From assembly GCF_030867145.1 (NCBI RefSeq), contig NC_134415.1:8720417-8784416 (forward strand): DNA of 64,000 nt. The letters are read 5' to 3'. The DNA comes from Opisthocomus hoazin. Lineage: Eukaryota; Chordata; Aves; Opisthocomiformes; Opisthocomidae. Under the pieces are notes generated by a model. That model worked only from the letters and a program-made list of their open reading frames with translations, was not told the DNA's origin and made no database searches. Shown piece by piece: positions 57,101-64,000 of the stretch. Both the position numbers and the translations under genes were made by a program. Each line of letters opens with the position of its first letter. Position 1 is the stretch's first letter.

Positions 57101-60100
57101 AAAATAGTGCTAAAGCTTAGAAGAGACTTATGCTTAAAGTTATTTGTTTTATTGGTAAAGTGACTAAACCTTAAAACACTTCTGGTATTTCTGCTTTTGA
57201 AATGGAAAATAGTTTTATTGTCAATCTTTTATTTAAAATTAAGTTCCCATTAGTAAATATTGTTAGTATAGTATTAGTCACTGCAAATCAGCAAAGTTTA
57301 TAACCAAATAACCTTTTTCAATTATATCTTATTTGATCCATACCTCAGGACAAGGCTCTACATGACAATCTTTGATAGAACAATGGCCATCATCAGCCCA
57401 AAATGGGCATGGTCTCTTCAGGTTGACCTAAACATACAAAACCAAAAGTTTACAATCAACACTTACATAAGGCAACTTCACAAGAAAGAGCTCTCAGTAT
57501 CAGGAAATCCTTTCAAACTGAGAGAACTACTCTGCCCCGGAGTATATAAGCTGAAGCTTGCTGCAGTGGAATTGTTAGTGACAATGATCTCCAGTGGACA
57601 CAAACACATAGTATATTAAAGCACAAATTAAATCTCGTACCACTAGTACAACTTCAAAGCAGTAAACAAACTACTACAAAGGTGGCAAATCAGACATATG
57701 CAGCTCCAAAATGGTTGTCCTTACAATCAATTGCACCACTACTACACTGAGCAAGAAAATACATTTGATGGAGGACAGACTACTGCGCAGATTTACTAAT
57801 GCAAGTAAGTGCTTAGATGATTTCAGATTTCAAGCAATAAAAGCAGGCAATCATTACCAGACATCATAGCTAGTCAAGGAAGAATGAGTATCACTAACGG
57901 CCTCAAATTAGAGAGCTGACACTGTACAAATATAAATAATGAAGAGAAACTACTTCAAAAACATTACCAGCAAATTCTGTGATCATTAGCGCTCCTATTT
58001 GTCATCAAATGGCACAGTAAAGGCATGGAGTACACAGATATTATTATGTACTACACGGCAAGCGATTTAAACACTTTACTACACTTCACTTGGATTGTCA
58101 ATGTGAAAGTGAAGGAAATAAAAAAAATTCCAGCTTCCCTTTACATTAGCCTTATACATACTAACAAACATTAGTGATAAAAACCACTTTGACCTCATCA
58201 CTCCTAAACGGAAGACTACAGACTAAAGGTTTTCCCACATGATCAACCAGAAACACCGCAGAAGTACATCGTCTTTGAAATCTAACATTACAAATAAAAT
58301 ACAAAGCATTTAACCTCCGTAGGAACCACTATTTTCAGATAAAAAGTCAGTTTTAAAACTTTCAAAGTAAAAATAAAACAAAAACACAAACCCAAAATTA
58401 CTTCTATTCTTTTACTTTGTTTTGCTTTAGCACAGCTTGTAGTAGTTTTCTTCAGCTGATAAATACTATTCATGAAGATACTCAACTGAAGTCACTACTT
58501 ATATCCAACAAACTGCATCTTGAATGATTTGATGTTATCACTTCTTAGTTGAAACCATTGCAGATATTGAATTTTATTCTAGTGAGGCACGGCATATAAA
58601 ACGCACTGTGAAATTAAGCCTAATACCTCAAGGACGGCATCAGGCCCTAGAGTAGTTTCAACACAAAAATTCAAGAATTCTAAACATGCTTATAAAAATT
58701 ATTTAAATCTACAAGTCTTAAGTCAGAAAACTAATGCTTACACTAGCTTATGGAAAAAATACATACAAGCTGTACAGTGAATTCACAGCCACACACTATA
58801 ATGAACAGTACTCCCACTATACTTAATAGGTTGAAATATTGAGATTAAACACTTCATCAATTTAGCCTTCAGAAAAACATTATTTTCCCTTATATGTAGG
58901 AACACTTTTCTAATTCATGGAATTTATATATTATACTTTCACATCACATTAGGAGAAACATAGAGTGGAAACAAAGCTTAAACATCTAGTACAGTAGTGC
59001 CAGAGCAGCCCCTTAGGCAAAGAATTGGCAACTGAACTCTAAATCCCACGCTCTGATGAACTTGGAGTCCACTACATGTGGTACCTGAAGGGTTCCTGCT
59101 ATGATAAACGAAACACACTACTCAATCTTTTAATTTGGAGATTAAATGATACCACTGAGCTGTCCTGAACAATTATTCCATTAAAAAAAAACTTTATGCT
59201 TTGAACACATTTAACTGGCAGAGTGCATTTACACTGGATCAGTGATTTGCTTTAGGTGGCCTGGTTTTTAGGGGAAGACAGTAATAGAAGCCCAATGGCC
59301 ACATTCACTGAATTGTCCAACCAGAACCTCAGCATATATATACATTAAAAAAAGACTCTTTTTTTTTCCCCCCTAGTAATATACATAATATACTACGTAT
59401 AAAGAAAACTAGATCAACAAAGCAGGCACAATATGAAGAATCTGAGACAAACTATAGCCAGATTTTACTCTCCCTCTAGTCTATTTTCTTAATTTTGACA
59501 GCTAAGAAAAATCAAAACTATGTACCGGAAATAAAAAAACAACCTTTAATGCTTGAAGGATAAGCTGTTCTGTGGCACTACGTACCCAAATTAAAGCAAA
59601 ACAAAAAGAAATGTTCTTTCAATACCACAAAAGATCCCCAAAGAGCAAAACTTAATATTTAACTTGCTCCACTGCCCTTTATTATACTAAATTCCTCTAC
59701 CAAACCTTTCAGCAAGTAAGTTCTTTCTGTATTTTCAAAACATGCATACAAAGCTAACTGCTATTTAACATCTGAAGGAAAGGCTCTTTTCCAGGTTTCT
59801 AGTTTGATGTACTTATTCAGCATGACTGGGAATTATAAATTCAGCTTTAAAATGTTAAAGAGATTCCTCAGTCAAAAACCTAACAAGACATTAAGCAGAT
59901 GGTGCGACTTCTTAGGAGTGGTGACAACTATCTTCCAGTTACAGTTCAAGCCATGCTAGCACAGATACATCAAAAGCAGAGATTTTAGGTTTCTCCCCGC
60001 CCCCAAATCCACAAACACCATCCCTAGGAAAAAACAATATATAAAATTTTAGAATTTTTTGTACTTGTTCACTCATCTTTTTTTTTTTTAAAAATAAAGC

Positions 60101-62581
60101 ACAAAAAAGTCTTAGATTTTACATCACCTTCACAATAAGACTTATTATATAAAATATGCCCCCCCTCAATTTCTACCAAAAAAAAGACCAGCTAACATAA
60201 TTAGACTACAACCTTCTTCAAAGTAAACTGTAACAATAAAAACTGGTTACACACTCATAGGAAGATACAAGTAACTAGGCAGTTGCTGCTCTTACACAGA
60301 GGAACTCTGTAAATAACAAAATAGTGCTGTCTGAACTGCAGATTAATTCAGAAAAAACACCTGTAAATCAAGGTACACTAGTCCCAAAATGATTCAAGAG
60401 CACTAAAAACCAGTGCACATGCGCACACACACACTTCTGAGACAAACTGAGGTTGTACAGAAGTACTTGTACTTTAATCAATGCCAGTCAGGCACTGACT
60501 ACATAGAACATCTTTCTATTTTCTTCAGGGTCTGAAGTATTAGATATCGTTATTATCGTTCAGAGTATTATTCAATAACTGTCACAGACTGAAAATTAAA
60601 CTCCTTATCACGAGGCTTCCATAGTTTCTGTGTTTTGATGTATAAAACCATATAAAGAGAAAATCTTTTATTCTTTTATTTCTTTCACCGAGAAGTGTTC
60701 CACTAACTGTCTAGAAGCCACTTCACACAATTTCAGCAAGACTTTAAATAAAAACTAGCTAGTTCATTCAATATTATACACTAAAGTTTAAGTTCTTTCA
60801 TGGCTATCGAACTAGTAACACAATGGGAACACTGTGACTGTAGTTACAGAAGTTCACGATCAAAATCCCTATTACAAATGTAATTAGTTCAGAGTAAGAG
60901 CGTTTTCACTCCCAGAACAAGTATATTCCCCCTATGCTTATTCAGTATTTAGCTATGCTGTAGTTGACCTAGATGATGATTGCCTACCCTCACAATTTCC
61001 ACATCCACCTATTTGCTTAACAGCACTTCCATGATTCTGTGCAGGGGCATAAAAAAAGTCCGTTCCTTATTCAGAGAGGAAAGGGTGAAAAACATTCTGA
61101 CCTACTCAGTTTGCTTGTTCAACACAGATTCTTCCCTGTCACAAGCGGAAGTACTAAATAATGTGTGGTGACGGGTGGGCTGCACGCTGGCCCTTATAAT
61201 TGCCCATCCATTAGGAAGACCAGTACGAAAGATGAGGTAGGACTGCAACACACCATTTAAGTATGATTTGCAGAACTGCTGTTGAAACGAAGACTAACTC
61301 TACATTCACAGGATGAAATTACTGTTACACAAAACCTTGTATACCTGTTGCTCCTCTTGTTCAAATACTTTGTTTTGTATCTTTCTGTTGCCTCTGGAGA
61401 ATCTATTTACCACTACTATGTAATGTATTATCACAGAAGTTGCATGTATCTTGTTTCTCCTGAAAAGTGACGTTAGAACTGTATTGTGTAGCAGGAGGAG
61501 AGTCAGGATGAAGTTACACACTACTGCTTGCTCAGACTAGAAAGGGTAGATTCTAGCACTTTTTTCTCCTTCCTCACGTTCATAACCCCACCCTGCATCA
61601 GTTTAACACTCGTCTGATTCCAGATCAGCTAGATAATGTGCTACATCCTGGGGGAAAAACAAACAAACAAACAAAAAACAAACCAACAACCAAACCCAAA
61701 CATCCAAACTAAAAATCTACCAGGTTAAAGAGGTGCATTGGCCTAATGCGCCGTCAGACAGGCCCTAGAGCTAGAAATAGGGAAGCAGCAGGACAGTCTA
61801 CCCTAAAGGAGTTCAACCTCCTTTTTCCAGTGGCAGGCAACCTTCTGATTAGCTCAGTCAAAATGCAACCTCATTTTCGAGTTAAGCATATCTGAAAACA
61901 GAAGTATCAGGCTTCAAAGTCTTATTTTGCTCATCAAATTCTAATATAGAGAAAAAAATGTTTAAAATCACTAAAAAGTGATATTACATACTACTTTAAA
62001 ATTGAATATTTTAACCTATTTTTCAAAATATAACGGTTCTTTAGACAACAAACACTAAAATCAGAACTAAGACAGCAACTTATAAGAAAAGGAAATCATT
62101 GCAATATTTCCATGTCAAATTACGCACCTTTCTTAGAAGACAAGTACTGCACGCTGTCAGAAAGTTGCTAATATACAAATCTTTTCTAAATGTAGCAGTA
62201 CAAGATACTACCTTTAAAATTACCACTTATCAGTTGAATGAAAGCAGTCATGATGTACTGTCACTGACTCAGGATTAACACAGCAACCATGACTTATTAC
62301 CATCATAACTGTCAGGGACTGAAAACCTGCTACAACCAAATTAAAGAGCTGTGGGCTTCTATAAAACAACTTAATATAGACAAGTTGATTTGATATGTAA
62401 TCCTCCCTATATATTCTGGATTTTATTTAAATGATTCAGGAAAATACCATTCTAATTGTACCTTGTAATATCTGAAGTAATCGCGTTCTTGCAGTTTCTG
62501 TATTTTGGGGAAGATCTTGAAAGTATTGAAGTCATCGATGCTTTCTATGTCACATAAACAATCATCTAGGACTCCTGCGAG
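42056..62581 (-). CDS. ERO1B: ERO1B, ER oxidoreductin 1 beta (exons 2-16; exon 1 beyond window)
   Basis: Fifteen exons join without a stop into 1302 nt: 433 residues plus TAA. Adding the 34 residues upstream of the equivalent human point gives 467, the human length. On that numbering the key cysteines fall where expected. These are shuttle pair C90/C95 (DCHVEPC), regulatory C130 (ELEDC), C262 (LHLC) and FAD-proximal C393/C396 (CVGCDKC). FAD-binding segments [21 protein letters not shown] and RRFDP are present. N-glycosylation sequons include NNS, NST, NQS and KNIS. Family role: luminal ER flavoenzyme that reoxidises protein disulfide isomerase with O2, yielding H2O2; the beta form is typical of secretory tissue such as pancreas and is UPR-inducible. 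[22 protein letters not shown] and the [18 protein letters not shown] segment fit ERO1B. The ERO1A alternative is rejected by the C-terminus and by the GPR137B neighbour. Confidence 0.96.
42884..43017 (-). CDS. ERO1B: ERO1B exon 15
   Basis: 134 nt encoding [18 protein letters not shown], then [20 protein letters not shown] and LVNAFG plus two bases of Arg. Donor GGAAG|GTAAGT, acceptor CTTGTAG. Follows the FAD-proximal CXXC exon. Confidence 0.95.
44655..44741 (-). CDS. ERO1B: ERO1B exon 14 (CXXCXXC active site)
   Basis: An 87-nt exon encoding [19 protein letters not shown] followed by [11 protein letters not shown]393 and C396 (inferred numbering) are the FAD-proximal redox pair of the ERO1 family, and KNIS is a glycosylation sequon. 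Donor CTGCAG|GTATCG, acceptor CTGATAG. Confidence 0.96.
45624..45693 (-). CDS. ERO1B: ERO1B exon 13
   Basis: 70 nt completing Lys and encoding [19 protein letters not shown] and KSLK. Human has SFPMHFDEKS. Donor CTAAAG|GTAAAG, acceptor CTTTATTAG. Confidence 0.95.
46407..46653 (-). CDS. ERO1B: ERO1B exon 12
   Basis: The largest exon (247 nt). It encodes [20 protein letters not shown], then [34 protein letters not shown] and the variable [24 protein letters not shown] and the following basic residues belong to the FAD-binding fold. Donor ACAAA|GTAAGG, acceptor TCTGTGTAG. Confidence 0.96.
46809..46901 (-). CDS. ERO1B: ERO1B exon 11
   Basis: 93 nt encoding (G)[19 protein letters not shown] and [15 protein letters not shown] contributes FAD-contacting Ser and His in the family. 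LHLC holds C262, present in the beta form. Donor GAAG|GTAATA, acceptor CCTGGACAG. Confidence 0.96.
48092..48118 (-). CDS. ERO1B: ERO1B exon 10 (27 nt)
   Basis: Encodes (G)ESFYTWLE(G) from 27 nt. Acceptor GTGTTTACAG, donor GAAG|GTAAAG. It begins in the same phase as the 12-nt exon upstream, so skipping that exon keeps the frame. Confidence 0.94.
48822..48833 (-). CDS. ERO1B: ERO1B exon 9, 12-nt microexon
   Basis: On the - strand the 12 bases GAGGAGATGATG sit between a very strong pyrimidine tract ending CCCCCCCAAG and an ideal donor GTAAGT. With one base from exon 8 and two from exon 10 they read G-G-D-D-G, matching human ...SRGEDDGESF. The exon is required to reproduce this segment. Skipping it would delete four residues in frame. 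Confidence 0.88.
49968..50014 (-). CDS. ERO1B: ERO1B exon 8
   Basis: 47 nt encoding (K)[15 protein letters not shown](G). Acceptor TATTTTCTAG. The donor AGTAGGG|GTGGGT is weak, which may permit alternative use together with the following microexon. Confidence 0.93.
50105..50225 (-). CDS. ERO1B: ERO1B exon 7
   Basis: 121 nt encoding (D)[18 protein letters not shown], then [20 protein letters not shown] and F plus two bases of Lys. RYTG and the Trp of AWRVW are FAD-binding positions in ERO1. The donor TTCAA|GTAATT departs from the usual AG at the exon end. Confidence 0.95.
50226..52876 (-). other. ERO1B intron 6
   Basis: 2.65 kb with no recognised exon, RNA gene or transposon. A 118-codon open frame at 51533-51889 (+) has no family resemblance. 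Confidence 0.75.
52877..52950 (-). CDS. ERO1B: ERO1B exon 6
   Basis: 74 nt encoding (S)[18 protein letters not shown] and HFCELD plus one base. NQS is a glycosylation sequon. Acceptor TTTTCCCCTCAG, donor GATG|GTAAAA. Confidence 0.95.
52951..54884 (-). other. ERO1B intron 5
   Basis: 1.9 kb with no recognised exon or transposon; a short G run lies at 53319-53330. Confidence 0.75.
54885..54967 (-). CDS. ERO1B: ERO1B exon 5
   Basis: 83 nt encoding [20 protein letters not shown] and GAVNSTL plus two bases of Ser. C130 (inferred) is the beta-form equivalent of regulatory C131 of ERO1A. Human has YLKMANNTKELEDC, so the start of this exon is diverged. Acceptor TTTCTTACAG, donor TTAAG|GTATGC. Confidence 0.95.
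54968..56906 (-). other. ERO1B intron 4
   Basis: 1.9 kb. Contains one copy of a ~290-bp direct duplication (56220-56511) and a T/G-rich tract with clustered G runs at about 55747-55790. No exon recognised. Confidence 0.8.
56220..56511 (+). repeat. Direct duplication, copy 1 (ERO1B intron 4)
   Basis: About 292 bp running from CAGAACCTCAGCATATA to GCAAAACAAAAAGAA. It is nearly identical to 59322-59610 apart from a few substitutions, a length difference in the T/C tract near the start and a small indel (ATTCCTCTGATA present here only). Not recognised as a transposon family. Confidence 0.93.
56907..56948 (-). CDS. ERO1B: ERO1B exon 4 (42 nt)
   Basis: 42 nt encoding [14 protein letters not shown] (human ...KAGHSNK). 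Acceptor TTTGGTTTTAG, donor AATAAA|GTAAGT. Confidence 0.95.
56949..57343 (-). other. ERO1B intron 3
   Basis: 395 nt, AT-rich, nothing recognised. Confidence 0.8.
57344..57427 (-). CDS. ERO1B: ERO1B exon 3 (shuttle cysteines)
   Basis: 84 nt encoding [20 protein letters not shown] and CHVEPCPE. On human numbering these are C81, C90, C95 and C100. C90/C95 form the mobile shuttle disulfide that accepts electrons from protein disulfide isomerase. Donor CCTGAG|GTATGG, acceptor ATGTTTAG. Confidence 0.96.
59322..59610 (+). repeat. Direct duplication, copy 2 (ERO1B intron 2)
   Basis: The partner of 56220-56511 in the same orientation, about 3.1 kb away, with exons 3 and 4 of ERO1B between the two. 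It carries ACATTAAAAAAAGACTC near its start, where copy 1 has a plain A-rich stretch. Confidence 0.93.
61651..61705 (+). repeat. A/C-rich low-complexity tract
   Basis: AAACAAACAAACAAAC followed by AAACCAACAACCAAACCC. Related T/G-rich tracts on the + strand occur elsewhere in the window. Confidence 0.8.
62462..62581 (-). CDS. ERO1B: ERO1B exon 2
   Basis: 120 nt encoding [20 protein letters not shown] and [20 protein letters not shown], matching the start of mature human ERO1B ([20 protein letters not shown]). Phase 0 at both ends. The acceptor TTTTTAAATAG is A-rich and weak. The donor is ACAAG|GTACAA. Confidence 0.95.
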
Positions 62582-64000
62582 CTATTTAAAAATACATAAA
62601 AATTTATTTTTAACCAAGAATTGCAATATTAACTACAGAAAAGTCCTCTAAAGAGAAAAAATGGCAGTCAAAAGAAATACTAGTGAAATGCAGTTCCACA
62701 GCAAATAATTTATTTCTCATCATTAAAATACTCTACAACATACCTTACACGCTCAGAATTAGATACAGCATACCTTACACACTCAGAATTAGAAAATAAG
62801 ACTGATTTTGTTTTATTCATTTTAAGTCCACCTCCAAACACAATGCTGAATCAACGTTAGCAAGATTAACACTTTCAGCCCTGAAATTTGTTGACAGATT
62901 CAGTATATAGAACCTTCTGCAGAATGAGCAGCAAGACTTTCCAGACTACGAACACATGGTATATTAGCACATCAGACCCGCATACCAAGTATTCTCCTGC
63001 CAAACACTCATTAGTTGAATTGCCTAAAAAAACCCACTGTCATGCATTGACACCTTATAATTCTTCTCAAGTGTAAGAGCACTCCAGCTAGTTTCTTCAG
63101 AGGCATGGGAGAAAGGCGAAAAGGTAGTTTCGTACCCAAGAAGTCAGTAACTTCACAGTTAAACCCTATAAATAAATACCATGAAAACCAGGTGCAGGCG
63201 TCTATATTGTAAGGCTGTAAATCTATTGTGAAACTATGTCTGAACTTTTCAGGTCCCAGTTTTCATCTCGCGCCAGGACAGCAAGCTGGTTCAAGGTACT
63301 GCACTAATTGAAGACCACCTCTACGGAAGGGAGTGCCCAGGAGCGCAGAAGCGCGACTGCCAGCACAGGAGAGGAAGACAGGACTGTGCAAGCAGCAGAG
63401 AGGACAGGCCCAACTTGTAGACTCAGCCACGGCAACACTTTTGCTGAGACCCTGACAGTGTCTTAGTGAAAGGCGGAAACACTGAAAGAGTAGTTCTATG
63501 AATACCTGTATGGCAAATGTCATTAAATCTAAACTAACCACTCCTAAGCATAGCTTCTTAAACTACTACAAACATGTTTGAAAGGCCTTTCAAATGTACA
63601 TTTGAAGGCTTTTGACCATATCTAAGTGAGGGCAACCAAACACTGCTGTTAACTACTACTATTCAGCAGCTAGACAGGAAATTCATTTATATACATGGTG
63701 GCCTAGAAAGCACATAAAATAGGAAAGCCCATACATCCTATATCTTGCATGGGCTTAGAAGAACTTCTAGCTATTAAAGGGTTATGTGTAAAAGGAGACA
63801 AAAACTATTTTGTGGCTTTTTTCCTCCACAGATTTCACATAGATGAGATTATGAAATCATCTAATCTATTTTATGCATGATAAATCACTCCATCACTTTA
63901 CAGAACAGATACCCTTACATAACCAGGCTTGATGTAAGGGTCACTAGAAATTGAACTGTAGGCTTCTGCTCTTTCATGAAGCATAAAAGAGGCCTGGAAA
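62582..64000 (-). other. ERO1B intron 1, left part
   Basis: 1.4 kb upstream of exon 2 with no CpG-rich promoter and no signal-peptide exon, so exon 1 must lie beyond the window. It includes a short tandem duplication at 62735-62792. Confidence 0.7.
62735..62792 (+). repeat. Two-copy tandem repeat, ~30 bp unit
   Basis: The unit ACAACATACCTTACACGCTC/AGAATTAGAT is followed directly by ACAGCATACCTTACACACTC/AGAATTAGAA, with about four differences. Confidence 0.85.

Larger units (their letters stand above)
57428..62461 (-). other. ERO1B intron 2
   Basis: 5.0 kb, AT-rich. Contains the second copy of the ~290-bp duplication (59322-59610), a short CA repeat near 60421-60434 and a CAAACAAA/CCAAACC low-complexity tract at 61651-61705. 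No exon recognised. Confidence 0.8.

Noticed and set aside
62582-64000. Search for ERO1B exon 1 (signal peptide) in the last 1.4 kb
   Set aside because: No GC-rich promoter, no Met-initiated hydrophobic frame followed by a donor in the right phase on the - strand; exon 1 is taken to lie outside.
1-64000. tRNA, rRNA, CRISPR arrays, endogenous retroviruses with gag/pol/env, or bacterial-style operons
   Set aside because: None seen on reading through. No tRNA-like A/B box pair or paired LTRs could be supported, and snoRNA/miRNA hairpins cannot be judged reliably by eye.

Overview
The window is vertebrate nuclear DNA, almost certainly from a bird. It has long AT-rich introns, GT-AG splice sites and a CpG-rich promoter-like block. 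Its only obvious abundant transposon family is CR1, with the avian CR1 3' end: terminal TTCTGTGA-type octamers and the 'GGTTGGAAGGGACC' block. I cannot name the species. No bacterial, viral, CRISPR or plasmid-like features were seen.

Two protein-coding genes lie tail to tail. GPR137B (TM7SF1; a seven-pass lysosomal membrane protein) is on the + strand. All seven coding exons (9307-35929) were assembled from splice sites and reading frame. They give 1158 nt, i.e. 385 residues plus stop. ERO1B (ERO1-beta; endoplasmic-reticulum FAD-dependent disulfide oxidase) is on the - strand. Fifteen consecutive coding exons (62581 down to 42056) give 433 residues plus stop. Only the first coding exon (signal peptide, about 34 residues if bird and human lengths match) lies beyond the right edge. 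The neighbour pair agrees with the order I recall for human 1q42-q43. The two products have no evident functional link; they share a ~6.1 kb convergent 3' interval.

Layout: 1-2.1 kb, AT-rich upstream DNA. 2.1-2.9 kb, a CpG-rich block with a near-perfect CTCF-type site, the probable GPR137B promoter with an untranslated first exon. 2.9-9.2 kb, inferred 5'-UTR intron. 9.2-35.9 kb, GPR137B coding exons and introns, including a GC-AG intron and two CR1 copies in the last intron. 35.9-42.1 kb, both 3' UTRs and intergenic DNA. 42.1-62.6 kb, ERO1B exons 16 to 2, including a 12-nt microexon and a ~290-bp direct duplication that brackets exons 3 and 4. 62.6-64 kb, ERO1B intron 1.

I found no new multi-gene system. 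The most interesting observations are structural: the in-frame microexon, the GC donor, a CR1 end sitting about 11 nt inside a splice donor, a CR1 copy with a long open reverse-transcriptase frame, the exon-bracketing duplication, and the CTCF-type site. Exon boundaries come from reading-frame continuity, splice consensus and remembered human protein sequences; no alignment or expression data were available.
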